The notes under the pieces are model-generated. The model ran no database searches. It saw only the letters and a list, made by a program, of their open reading frames with translations, and was not told the origin of the DNA. Shown piece after piece: positions 13,197-24,284 of a DNA stretch of 64,000 nt. Position numbers and translations under genes: made by a program. Every line of letters starts with the position of its first letter. Positions within the stretch are counted from its first letter, which is position 1. This DNA comes from Pseudeuparius sepicola (taxonomy: Eukaryota > Arthropoda > Insecta > Coleoptera > Anthribidae): assembly GCA_963920635.1 (NCBI GenBank), contig OY987302.1, positions 45,759,500 through 45,823,499 of the forward strand. The letters run 5' to 3'.

Positions 13197-13391
13197 CAAG
13201 AAAGAGACGACAGTCAACACTGTTTCGGAACGGTGATCCCTCACCAGTATGGCTCACCCGACTGCCATACAGGAAGAAGTAGACAATGAATGAACACCCA
13301 GTTGGGTGAGCCATATTGATGAGTGATTAGTAATCACTGATTACCGTCTCGAAACAGTGCTCTGTATGGTCGACTGTCATCTCTTTCTTAG
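13197..13391. repeat. Imperfect inverted repeat
   Basis: The left arm (13197-13262) and right arm (13303-13391) share reverse-complement blocks around CACTGTTTCGG and TATGGCTCACCC. The right arm has an extra block near 13325-13345. This is likely a decayed foldback element. The short frames across it (76 aa plus, 62 aa minus) follow from the GC content. Confidence 0.6.
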
Positions 13392-13399
13392 TAAAAAAT

Positions 13400-13645
13400 A
13401 AGTAAATTTACGATATGCTGATGCAACTAGCAACTGCGCGACGAGAGCCTCCATTCTCGACGTGATGTTTACCAGCGCGGACAGCCATAAGCGCCGTTAA
13501 TCAAGGGCTTTAACACACTTCTGTTCTGGAAATGTAATATTATCATATTTTTAATAATTTCCGACTCGTATTAAACCATGTTTGTTCACCTATGTCGTTA
13601 CATTTTTTTTTCTACTTATTATGACTGAAACTCTCTGAATCCCCA
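13400..13645 (+). repeat. Diverged partial copy of the 10330-10931 MITE
   Basis: The order of blocks (a GATGTTTAC segment, a GCCGTTAA segment, a TTTCGGATTCG-like segment, a TTCACCT-like segment, then TTATGACTGAA near the end) follows the last 200 bp of the element at 10330-10931. The terminus is worn: it reads GACTGAAACTCTCTG instead of GACTGAATCACCCTG. No left half was found. Confidence 0.6.
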
Positions 13646-14354
13646 CGATGTAATGTCCTAGTATAAAGGCTCGCATTCTAAAGTTAATGTTTAAATATTG
13701 TATACAGCTAGAAAGCACATAAAAATTTAATTTAAATTTTATTAGGACCTGAAAAGCTTTTAACTAAAGACTATGATTCATGTTTACGAATATTATAAAA
13801 TTTGTTTATCTCCCTCTGAAATTATAATTTCAAATTAGTCATCGAAATCCTCCAGTCGATTTCACACCTTCTAGTTCCGTCTCCAGAATTAGGCCAGGGA
13901 AATTACGGTAAAAAATAACGAAACCTAGACAAAATTCATAACCGCATTTTTATTAATGCCATCATAAAATATTGGTAATAAATGAACGCCAGAATTGTTT
14001 TTTTATACAAAATAAACATACGCGTGTGGCCGTTTTTTAGAAAAATACATTTTCTTCTAATAAAGACGGCATAAATATATATGCGAATTTTAAGCGGCAT
14101 TTATTAGTAAGGTATATAAAGTTGAGATTGATAAATTAAACAGATTACGTTTGCGAAAGTTATTTATAATTACTTAAAAATCAATTATTAACAGTTTGTT
14201 CTGAAATTAAACATATTGTTTCGCCGGAAATCGCATTTTAAAGAAATTTTAAGCTGTCTTTGAGAGCAAAATTATTGACTGGCTGATTTTTGTTAAACTT
14301 TGTAAGTAGATACTAAGTCTTATTAATTTTTTTGAAATTACCTAAACAAAAATT
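13646..14354. other. Noncoding, nothing recognised
   Basis: AT-rich spacer before a tandem repeat array. No coding frame, hairpin or repeat stands out. Confidence 0.45.
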
Positions 14355-15025
14355 GGTAACGGAAGTATACAAATGACAAATGACAGTTATGACCTACATG
14401 CGCCCTAAATAAATGTTTAATTTCGCTATATGTGATTTAATATAGTAATATTGTAAAAAAGTTTAACAAAAAAAAACAGTTAATATTTTTGCTTTTCCTA
14501 ATGAAATGACAAGACCTTAATGCGCCGTAAATAAATGTTTAATTTCGCTATATATGATTCAATACAGTTATATTGTAAAAAGTTAAACAAACAAAAAACA
14601 GTCAATATTTTTGCCTATCCTATAGGTACCAATGAGAGGTGACAGCTGACGTACATGCGGCTCAGATAAATGTTTAATTTTGTATAAATTACATTCTATT
14701 TGTAAAAGGGAATGATCATCTGCAATAAAAACGTAGTTAATATTTTTGCTTTTGCCGAAATAGAAAATTATCCGATTTTTATCTCTCTTTGTTGATCTAA
14801 GTTACTTCCATATTCTTAAAATGTTTAATTTCTTAATATATGTTATCAAGGGAAGACTCTAAAAAAATCCAGTTAACATTTTTGCTCGAAATTTCTAACG
14901 AAAAATGTTTTTTGAGGTAACTCAAGGTTCCATTTTTTCAAATTGTTTAATTTTTGGTTTCTACCAACGTATTTACTTATAACTTTGATGTGGTAAAACA
15001 AAATTGCAGTTAATATTTTTGTCTA
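14355..15025 (+). repeat. Degenerate tandem repeat, five units of about 120-138 bp
   Basis: A landmark GTTAATATTTTTGCT recurs near 14479, 14599, 14735, 14871 and 15009. A second, AAATGTTTAATTTCG, recurs near 14412, 14536, 14670, 14820 and 14945. The spacing is 120-138 bp and identity falls from left to right, so the first two units are alike and the last two are worn. This is a small minisatellite-like array without coding capacity. Confidence 0.85.
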
Positions 15026-15623
15026 GTCAAATTCTATTTTCCTTGGCCTAAATTCTCCAGTCGTCGCCGCCTCCAAGGAGATCACCGTCTCCGCTGCCCT
15101 CATTCACGAGCCGACCAAAACTTCCACGCATTCTTTCTAGGTGATTTTTACTAGGAAACAATTAAAATTTGCAAATAAATTCTTTGCTTAATAGTCAGGG
15201 TTCATATCCGATCATGGCATCCCGTGTGTAGCTTCGTGATGAAACATTGCGACATACGTCAACATTTTCAGAAAAATTCGTAGATTACAAATTCACTTCG
15301 TCCGTTAGAGGAGAGCAAACTACCCCTATGTGCCGTTAGGGTGTAATTATACATAAAAAAATATTTTTCGTTTTGGAAAGTCTAATTTGGTATAGGAACA
15401 ATTATTACTACACCCCCTAAATTTGTCCAATACCCTAGAGCCCTTAAAGTTGTTATTTAAGTGGGTTCAAACCCCCCCGTTGATCAACTTCCATCTTAGA
15501 TCAATGGTCCATTTTCAGGCAAAAACAAAGCTCCAGTGACAATATGCCCCTACATAACCAGCTTTAGAACCAGCAATTTTGAGATGCCATTACCAGTGTC
15601 TGGAATGGTGTCGCGATACGATA

Positions 15624-15925
15624 ACCTATCCAAATTTACCATCGCCAACAAAATATGGATGGAAGTTGATCAATGGGGGGTTTGAATCCATTTCATGCAA
15701 TCTTCCTTGCGCTCCTGATGAAGTCATCGTCTGGTAAAATGTTCGTGCAAAAATAATAATGATTGCACTCAGCGTTCTAAATGTGCCAAGCACAATCTAG
15801 TTTGCACGGAGATATGTGGTTGCGAGGGAAATCTTGAATTATGCTCAAATATTAAAAAATAAGAAAGCATATCCGATTCAGAAAATTATTCATGTGATGA
15901 TACCGAATCTGAAACAGAAAATTAA
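15624..15925 (+). pseudogene. Cysteine-rich (CXC-like) C-terminal relic of a mobile-element protein
   Basis: One frame reads GWKLINGGFESISCNLPCAP. After a shift near 15740 another reads RSKCAKHNLVCTEICGC, then ELCSN, and ends at a TAA (15923-15925) after a short acidic tail. The pattern of a tryptophan/leucine/proline lead-in followed by C-x-K..L-x-CT-x2-C-x-C matches the cysteine-rich tail of uncharacterised, transposon-associated arthropod proteins, as I recall the family. Its function is unknown to me. The stop and frame change make it a pseudogene. Confidence 0.5.
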
Positions 15926-16101
15926 TATTACATATTTTTTTAGAACCTATCACACTTTTTTCTCATAATTTGCTCACCTCACACTATCAATCGCATTACA
16001 TCCCATCTATCACCCCCCTTTAGGGGTAGCTAACCCAATAGAGAACGTACTTGACTAAACGCAAGACCTAAGTCCACAGGCTAATCATCTTAGTTTTTAT
16101 A

Positions 16102-16872
16102 CAGTGTGTCCCCGGATAGGTGTAACTATACTTGTAAACTTTTTTATTTTTCATTTTTCGGCAAAAAGTCATTCTTTATCAAAAGTTTTGCTTGTTTTGA
16201 AACTGGGAAATCCAATACCAGATTTTCGAAAAGTTATACAGGGCGTCCGAAAAGTTCAAAATACTAAAATCGTGTCAAGAATAAAGTGCTATTTTTTTCA
16301 AAGTTAGCGAGAAATGTTATTTGAGAAAGTAGTTCCTAATACAACAAAAGGTCCAAATCTCCGATATTAATAGATTCTAATAAACTTCAAGAAATATTAT
16401 ATTTTTAACTTTTTGACGTTTCTTTTTTGTAAACAGACCCAGACCGGATGAACCTGTCTATGGTACGCCTCAAACACTTCAGGGCTTACATGTTTACTTG
16501 TTTTCCAATGCCTCCTGGATAAACCGTAATAACACATTATTGCTCTTAATATCTTGAACCACATTTTAAAAAATCGACTATTTCTTGAATTTTATTAGAA
16601 TCTATTAATATCTGAGATTTGGGCTCTTTGTTTTATTAGAAACCACTTTCTCGAATAACATTTTCTGCTAGCTTTGAAAAAAGAGCACTTTACTCTTGAC
16701 ACGATTTTAGTATTTTGAACTTTTCTTACGCCCTGTATAACTTGTCAAAAATCTGGTATTGGATTTCCCAGTTTCAAAATAAGCAACACTTTTTATAAAG
16801 AATGACTTTTTGCCGAAAAATGAAAAATAAAAAAAATTACAAGTATAGTTACACCTATCCGGGGACACACTG
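16102..16872. mobile_element. TA-flanked foldback element, CAGTGTG ends, 771 bp
   Basis: Arms of about 290 bp (16102-16395 and 16581-16872) are reverse complements with few differences. The ends read CAGTGTGTCCCCGGATAGG and are flanked by TA on both sides. Each arm also holds an inner TACAGGGCG-type end at 16237 and 16729-16737. No transposase is encoded; the 67-aa plus frame is an arm translation. A transcript through it would fold into a long hairpin. Confidence 0.9.
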
Positions 16873-17372
16873 TATAATACCTAGTCCATTCGCAGGTCGA
16901 TATTATTACTTTTACTTATGGAATACGGGTGGTTTTCACCCCTCTGCCACTCTTGCGTGAAACGGCCCGGATGATTTCGTAACATACAAAATTTTCTGAA
17001 AATTTTTCCTTATCACACAATATTTTATCACAAAATTGACTAGAACTTACCACTTGCCCTTCACACCCCCCCCCCCTCCATTCTCCCTCCCTCTTCGGTT
17101 ATTTTACCCTCGTAACTGTCCATGCACCCTTATTTCTCAACTCACCTCATTTCTGTTGATTTTTACAAGTTGGTATTATGTCCATATTTACTTGAACTCA
17201 ATTTTTCACCCTAAGGGCACATAGGGGTAGTTTTCTCCCTTTTGACACCCCTGCGAGGGACGGCCCAGGTGGATTCGTAATCTGCGAATTTTTCTGAAAA
17301 TTTTGACGTATAGCACAATAATTCAGCACGAAGCTGCACACGGGATGCCATGTGAAGCCTGACTATAAGGAA

Positions 17373-17980
17373 TGCAAGCAGGTGTTCGTGTTTTCCACTG
17401 TGTGCTCTCGATTATGACTCATTCTGGCTGTATAAAAGGAAGCTACCTTCCGAATTCAAATAATTTTATTCAAACTCGTGTTGTAAGTTGAACCCCTCTC
17501 TGATGAAAGACCGAAAGCACTTCAAAGTGAAATAGTGCCGTCGAGTGTAAAAGTCAGTGCGATACGTTGAGGGGTCCAGAGAGAGAAACTAAGCGAAGAT
17601 CTATTGCTGGGACAAAGTCATAGTAATTTTAAAACCATTTTCCAACCACTCTTAATAATTGACATTATTCTTAATTTTGTATATAAACATTACAAATTGT
17701 GTAGATTGTTTGACTCCAAGTTCTATTCTTCTACTAAGTTCACTGGTAGAGGCTGCTTGGAAATCTTCTTTTTAACTGAAAAGGAAGATGGAAGTTGTTA
17801 AGAATATTCTTAGAAAGCACAATGATCTTCAGCCAGTCAAATTAAGGATTGTATTAAGCATCACATTTTTATTAACTGCAAATTTCATTGACATACCATT
17901 AGCATTAGGGTTGCTGAAAAAGTCGTCAATAAGTCTAATCAATATTAACTCATTCCATTCCAGACGATCTAATGATATTG
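17373..17980 (+). promoter_or_regulatory. TATA-containing, possibly promoter or LTR-derived stretch
   Basis: A TATAAAAG box lies at 17431-17438 in a stretch of balanced composition directly beside the composite element. The downstream DNA becomes AT-rich and holds an 89-aa frame (17788-18057) with no recognised domain. The box may drive a retroelement or be chance. No transcript evidence can be read from the DNA. Confidence 0.25.
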
Positions 17981-18535
17981 TCACACCGGGCTGGGAATGC
18001 CCTGTGTGTGTCGCGAGAGAACCCTGTTGTCCCTCGCGACTTTCCGGGGATCTTTGAGGGGGACGACTGGCATAGTGGATGCTGGACGTAGGTAATCCCA
18101 GGAGAACACACACGTTACTAACGACTCGAGGTAATTATAAAAACTTGGTTTTATTCAGACGTCTCACAGTATGACTCTTAGGACACGCATCCTGGCGATC
18201 AGGGCGGCGACTCGGGCGGGCGAGGGAGGCAGGCTTTTCGCGACCGTTCAGACCTACGGCAAGCGGGCCGCGGATCCGGGGAACCGGGCTTCTCGGAACA
18301 ACTTTCGACCCTCAACTACCCCTGCGCTCCAAGGGTGGCGAACACGCCGATGCCCTTGCAGCTAACTAGGGGGAACTCCACCTGTTTAGGCCCCGGTGGC
18401 GAACACGCCGATGCCTTGGTCTCCACAGGGGAGTAGTCGAGGATCTAGTGGTGACTAAGAAGCCGATGCCACTGATGTCCAGCTCTTGGCTGGCGCCGAA
18501 TTTATACCCGTCGATTCTGCCGAATCGGCGGTGGA
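17981..18535. repeat. GC-rich island with internal 21-bp duplication
   Basis: This block is GC-rich against AT-rich flanks on both sides. A 21-base segment beginning GGTGGCGAACACGCCGATG occurs at 18334-18354 and again at 18395-18415, with a shorter echo near 18460. Overlapping open frames in both strands follow from the composition and show no domain. It looks like an inserted foreign block, perhaps a solo LTR or the end of a retroelement, but no TG...CA ends or target duplication could be fixed. Confidence 0.45.
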
Positions 18536-19761
18536 CTTTGATTTGTTATTGTTACTACTTATAAATTGTTCCTCGTATTTACATTATCGACTTCCCCTTG
18601 TATACATTGATGAGGATGTTTTCTAAACATTTTAGTAATTAGGGTCACCCGCCTCCAGGTGTAAAAATAATTAGTTTGACTATTTGAACATAGATGGTTC
18701 TCAGTGTCACTTTTGTGACAATATTTGTCTGAATCCACTCGTGTCCACGTGATTAATAATGTTAACAGTTGGGGTAAAATATTGAGCTGAGCTTAACGCA
18801 CAGTAAACAGTATACAATAAAATATTTTTTAAGTATCATCTCTAATGCACTAAATCACATTGATCCGCTTTTTATATAATACGAATTTTGTAAATTATTA
18901 CATGATTTTTAGTATTGAATTGTATTCAAGCCGTTATTGAAAAGCACTTGAGGTTCTGGAAAATGTTTTTTGGTGGCAATGCAATTGCTAGCCTACAAAA
19001 TATATTTTGTTCGAATAAATTGCTCGTCCAATTTACGTACAACTTGGGGCAAGATTAATCTTCCGAGTTAGACTAAAGTGGTTTTCTTGACCAGTACTAC
19101 TATTATGGCGGACATGGCAGAACATTATTCTTTAATAAGTTAATTACATACAACTCAGAACAACTTGCAATATCCACTTTCAGCGTAAGCCTTCATCAAT
19201 ATTTGGCCTGCCCCTTGTGCGTAAATTTCCATTAAAAAACCTCCTCCTACCCCTGTCGGTGCGCCACCCTTACCCCATATTTTTCCAGGCAACCGAACTG
19301 ATTAATGGGGATCCCCGTATCCGTGATTGATTTATTAATTAGTAGTTGGCGGAAGGATTTATGGAGGCCGGCATGCGAACGCGACGATACTTTCATTTGC
19401 AAATTATCTCGGAATCTAATGGGATATTATTTCATCCACCAATTTAGCCCGCGATGAGATTAACGATTGCGGATTAATCAGTGCAGGACTGCTGGCATAC
19501 GTGTGCTGTGGTCTATAAATATCCCAGCGCTAATGGAACAAGGAGCACCAAACATCAGGTTTGTAATTAAATCGCATACCAGGTATCCAGGTATACCTTC
19601 AGGTTACACGAAAGAGATAAGCACACTACACCATCACAACCCACAGCAGTATCACAGAATAAATAGCTTCGCAACAGAAGCTTCCCTAACGACATGTGTC
19701 AAATCTAATCGAGTCTCCATTTGAATTTACAGAAAAATAGCCTGTATTTTAAACATATGAT
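18536..19761. other. Noncoding DNA with a possible regulatory island
   Basis: About 19230-19480 is non-repetitive, of balanced composition, and carries an octamer-like ATTTGCAAAT at about 19396 and several ATTA cores. I infer a possible regulatory element. The 85-aa frame at 19467-19724 has no domain and no codon pattern that sets it apart. Confidence 0.35.
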
Positions 19762-19919
19762 AGGCTTGGTTCATACAGCTTCTTTATCTTTTAATTTTTC
19801 TTTATCTTTAAGAAATATTAAATGTCATTGGTCAGTTCAAATCAAGGGACAAATGCCATTGGTTATTTCTTAAAGATAAATTAAAATTAAAAGATAAAGA
19901 AGCTGCATGAACCAGGCTT
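19762..19919. mobile_element. Short MITE, about 158 bp
   Basis: Arms of about 55 bp begin AGGCTTGGTTCATACAGC and end as the reverse complement, with a 45-bp loop. The arms are AT-rich inside (TTTATCTTTTAATTTT and its complement). There is no coding. The target duplication is unclear. Confidence 0.8.
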
Positions 19920-20970
19920 TATTCTAATACAATCTCTTTGCTATGTAAATTAACGTAAAATCAAATAAGATGCACAATGTTTATCTCTTTAGAAGATATA
20001 TCGTCTCAGAAGGAGTCTCCTTTTGACCCATGTAACTAAGGAATGGGGAACTTGAAGAATTTTTTTTTAGTTCTTTAATATATTTGCCTATCTATAGAAA
20101 GAGCACATACCAAATATTAGCCCTCAAATCGCAATATTTAATTTGCAATAAATAATTAAAGTTGTGACCGCCAGCTATTCATTTGAAACGATACGAAAAG
20201 CGCGGGAATAGGCGTGACGTCAAATAGCTCGATCGATCAGAAGGCAGTGACAGGAATGACAGCTACACAGAATTAGAGAAGATGAGAATGGAAATCGAAC
20301 GTTGAAATAAACAGTTCGGCGACCCATTTACAGAGGGCTCTGATGTAGGTCTCGGTACGTGGGATTCCATTTGCTGTCAGAAACGTGACACTTGCTGCTC
20401 AGGACAAAAAATTAGTACGCTTACGCATCTAGCAATGTAAATAACTATTTAATTCAGCACACACTTTTCAAACGTTATCAACAATATCAAGACGGACAGA
20501 CAAAGATAGGACGTTCTCGTTTGGTCTTTCTAAACAAAGCTTGCGTGGTGCTGTAGTTTGTTTACATGTGCCGCCCATATTAGTTCAAGCATGGTGGTGG
20601 CGTCTCGAGCTACTTGACGTCACAACCAAGGAGGGCGCGTTGCAAGAATGATTTGAATTATGCAGTTTTTAATTGCTTATATTTATTACATAAAAATAAA
20701 AAATGAGTTTTTTGTGTACTGTGGTTCATTTAATGGCAATAAATAACGTTTGAAAGTAATATTTTTCAAATTTAATTTTTGTGCAAGTTCCCCATTATCC
20801 GCATACCTACATTTTTGTCCATCAATGGCCATCGATGAAGCAAATATGTGATGGTAGCGTCAACTCTTTGCTTGCTTCATTACACATATATTGAAAAGGA
20901 GACATAACAGATTTATGTTCTAATAAAAGATAAGTAAAGCTGTTAAAATCTGTGGTACATTGCTCTTAGA
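19920..20970. other. Noncoding DNA, possible worn inverted-repeat element
   Basis: GTGACGTCAAATAGCTCGA at 20213-20231 is matched by its near complement around 20603-20623, which hints at a worn element of about 400-500 bp with poorly placed ends. A segment CTTACGCATCTAGCAATGTA at about 20419 recurs, slightly changed, at about 39953, so this DNA includes a dispersed repeat. No coding frame is supported. Confidence 0.4.
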
Positions 20971-21075
20971 GATTCACGGCTTGACTTGATATTCAAGCTA
21001 CTTGACTTGACTTGGCTTGAAATCAAGTCAAGTTTAAGTCAAGTAGTAATTTTCCAATATCAAGTCAAGTCAAGT
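20971..21075. repeat. Palindromic CAAGT/ACTTG repeat, copy 1
   Basis: Runs of TTGACTTGACTTG are followed by their complement CAAGTCAAGTTTAAGTCAAG, so a pentamer-based satellite is folded back on itself. A second copy lies about 415 bp downstream in the same orientation, with the same lead-in (GATTCAYGGCTTGACTTGAT). Confidence 0.85.
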
Positions 21076-21388
21076 ATTTATTTATCAATTTAAAATTTTA
21101 TTATCAGTTAGGGTAGTTACAAGGGTAGTTACAAGTAAATAATAATAATAAACCTTTGCATTGTACACTTTTTTGCAAAACTAGGAAAGGGCTAGGAAAG
21201 AACAAAAATAAACTATTTCAAGTCCACTTTTTAATGTTATCATTTTCCATCCACGACTTAAGGCACATTAGGCATCTAGTGGATTTGGCGCTTAACCGAT
21301 TTCGTGTTTTTGTAACTGTCAAAGCAGCCCTGGAAAACTTTACTGTCTTTCAATAGGAGCTGAAGACGCTGGAGTTGACAAGAATACA

Positions 21389-21462
21389 GATTCATGGCTT
21401 GACTTGATATTCAAGCTACTTGACTTGACTTGACTTGAAATCAAGTCAAGTTCAAGTCAAGT
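21389..21462. repeat. Palindromic CAAGT/ACTTG repeat, copy 2
   Basis: Same lead-in and pentamer structure as the copy at 20971-21075, but shorter. It is followed at 21500-21620 by a sequence related to the arms of the decayed foldback at 39083-40789 (shared CACAAAATGTGATAATAC and a GGAGATATG segment). Confidence 0.85.
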
Positions 21463-22973
21463 ACAAAATTGCATCGCCGCTGCTGCTGCTCTGTATGGTG
21501 TTTAAATTCTCAAAAATTCACAAAATGTGATAATACTCAGTTCCTCATATCAGTGTCGGAGATATGAATATACATTTATTTTCTGAGAAGAAAAATACCG
21601 ATACGGTTCTCTAAAAAAGTATTCTTTTCCTTATTAATATAATACTCATTCTCGTATATTTTAAAGAAAAACTGTATTTTGACATAATATGTTCTGTATC
21701 TCTCAGTTTCAAGGCAGATTTTATTTTTGGTTCATTACTCATTATTAAACTACGAAAAATAATATTGTATACCTATCATTTGAAAAAAGGATATCTTCAG
21801 ATTTTTATTTGACCAGAGGATACAAGAAGTATTATGTTCCAGAAAATTTAAACTTGGCTGTCAAAAACGACTGGTGCATAGATACTTAATTACATTTTTT
21901 TATACGACTTGACGAATTCAAAATAAAAAAATTGTAGCAAGGAGCAAAATAGTAGTATACAGTAAATGTTAGGAAGGTATATTATCATAGCATAATTTGT
22001 CGAAATAAAGATGGGTAGAGGCACTCAAAAACCCCTTTGTTACAATTTCCTTTATTATTTCCTAATTTTAGTAATAGACGGAACAATTCCTATAATTGAT
22101 AAATCTCTAACGACAAATAATTTCCTTGATTACCCAATTTGAATGGTGTATTCAACCAAATGAATATTAGACAAATATTGAGTAGTTTTATTACAGATAT
22201 TAATCTTTCCTATTGTGCGTAATACTAGTCAATTTTCAACCAATCCTTCTCTTACTAGTCATAATTTCAAACCCTTCCATCGATTTACGGAAATTAATAC
22301 CTTTTATACAATATATCTAGATTTTGAGGGGTTGATAAACATTCCTGAATATAATAGGAATTAATTACGATAAAAGTTGGAGGCACTCCGAGTAATTATT
22401 TTAAGAGTTTTTTACGACGCCAATCTGAACAAATGGGCAAGTTAAAATAACATACTACTTACTTATGTTATTATTCTTATTAGTAGTATTAACAACAACT
22501 CTAACTTATCCACCGGTTATGATAAATCCGAAGAAATACCTAGATAAGAATTTAAAAATCTACTTAATTTTCAAAAGAATAATTCGATTTTTATTTTTTT
22601 AAATTGTTTTGTTAATGTCCACTTTCTAAAGCGACCAGTGGCGGAGGTAGACAAATAATTATTTGCTAAGAAACTTCTTACAAGAAACTATTCTTGACAT
22701 TTCTGTTTCAGGACAAATTTGATTTTTAAAATTTATTTCACGGGTATGATTAACTAGAAATTTGTAAAGATACTTAGACTTCAACAGTTGTAACTTAGCC
22801 GCTTTATCTATTTAATCAGATTTACAATAATAACGGTACCAAAAATAAGTAAAGAAAATGAAATGCTTGAGAACTCCTAAAACTTATAAGTTTTAGAGGA
22901 GAGGAAGTAATTGCGAGTTTAGAACTGAAACGATTTACGTCCATGATTTTTGGTGATGTAGGTATATCATCTA
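21463..22973. other. Noncoding DNA with a foldback-arm fragment
   Basis: About 21500-21640 is a partial copy of a mariner-type foldback arm (see 39083-40789). A perfect 20-base palindrome (CTAAAACTTATAAGTTTTAG) lies at 22877-22896. The remainder shows nothing recognisable. Confidence 0.5.
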
Positions 22974-23650
22974 CAGTGTGGCCCGTTTGGAATGGAGACA
23001 CCTCTGTAAAATTGTTATTTTTGCTCCGATTTTGAAAAACTTTTTTTTGTTAGATAGGTCTCTAAAAATACCATTTGACCCACCTTCCAATTGTTTTGAA
23101 AACCAAACACCTGGCTAACTGCGAAATTTTTTATACCCCCAAAATTCAAGAAATCATATTAGGCATTTTTTTATCAAAAAAATTTACTAAAAAAAGTTGT
23201 TTAGAATGAACCAAAAATCATAAATCCAAAGTTTTATCAAAATAAAAAAATTAAAAATTTCCGAAAAAAATAAATTGAAGGTCCAAAAATCACATTTTAA
23301 TGAATGAAAAAAACGGATAGCAAAGTGTGCCATGGAAATTTGAAGTTAAAAAATTAACTTTGCTAACCGTAAAAATTGAATAAAATGTGATTTTTGGACC
23401 TTCAATTTATTTTTTTCGGAAATTTTTTATTTTTTGCTTTTGATAAAACTTTGGATTTAGGATTTTTGGTTCATTCTAAACAACTTTTTTTAGTAAATTT
23501 TATTTTTAGCCAGGTGTTTGGTTTTCAAAACAATTGGAAGGTGTGTCAAATGGTATTTTCAGAGACCTATCTAACAATAAAAAGTTTTTCAAAATCGGAG
23601 CAAAAATAACAATTTTACAGAGGTGTCTCCATTCCAAACGGGCCACACTG
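22974..23650. mobile_element. TA-flanked foldback element, CAGTGTG ends, 677 bp
   Basis: The ends read CAGTGTGGCCCGTTTGGAAT, flanked by TA at 22972-22973 and 23651-23652. The arms (about 22974-23304 and 23386-23650) pair almost throughout around a loop of about 80 bp; the right arm has lost about 65 bp. There is no transposase. The 71-aa plus frame is an arm translation. Confidence 0.9.
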
Positions 23651-24284
23651 TATATAAAAACCAATCACAAAACATTTGAAATTTACTAGTAAAGCTATCA
23701 TAGCCGCAACATTAACCTAATGTTGGAGAATCGTAAATTTTTCGAATCACAATAATTCATGAAAAATATTTCTGACTATCCATATTCGTGAAATCTTTTA
23801 TGAAATCTTTTATAAATAAATTAAATATTTGCCCAACATGTTAATCTAATACTTTTTACCCTTTCTGCTACACTTAATCTTTCATTATAAAATGTGTACT
23901 TGTTTTCTCAAGTTCTTGCAAGCCTTAAGAATGTGGATCACCATGTATGTGTGAAAACTAGTTAATCTTTCTTCAGAGAATTCCAGTGAACCATGGGTTT
24001 GTGATTGAGAGAACGTAGTCCACGTTCTCTCCATCACAACAACACACGACATATAACTACATGCATGCCATTATGTTCGTAATTTCGATGGCAAAACGTA
24101 TTAAGTATATTCATGTTTGCATTTGGATTGTTACTTCTTAAACGCAGGTTGTTAATCTTGTCACCTAATTGGTTTGAAATAAATCTGAAAACTTTAAATT
24201 GGTGAGGCGTCTGAGGCATCCATAAATATTCAAACAAAAAAATAAATTCAGGCTGTAGAGATATAATTTTTTGCCGCCGCTATA
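23651..24284. other. Noncoding spacer, nothing recognised
   Basis: AT-rich DNA between two foldback elements. A 20-bp stretch around ACGTGGACTACGTTCTC near 24010-24030 is weakly self-complementary. No gene is supported; the 67-aa minus frame at 24034-24237 has no domain. Confidence 0.4.

Larger units (their letters stand above)
15190..17372. mobile_element. Composite element bounded by 155-bp inverted repeats
   Basis: The segment 15192-15345 and the segment 17215-17372 are reverse complements with moderate divergence (shared blocks GGCATCCCGTGTG, TTTTCAGAAAAATTCG, AACTACCCCTATGTGCC). A diverged direct copy of part of the right arm lies at 16925-17045. Between the arms sit a cysteine-rich protein relic (15624-15925), an inverted pair around GTTGATCAACTTCCAT (15462-15495 and 15655-15695), and a separate TA-flanked MITE (16102-16872). 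The superfamily is not recognised. Confidence 0.6.

Noticed and set aside
18171..18365. A 64-aa basic frame in the GC-rich island
   Set aside because: The low stop density follows from the GC content, the other strand is equally open, and no domain is seen.
20130..20700. A full TA- or TTAA-flanked element around the GTGACGTCAA inverted pair
   Set aside because: Only about 20 bp pair well and the ends cannot be placed. It is kept as a possible worn element in the noncoding entry only.
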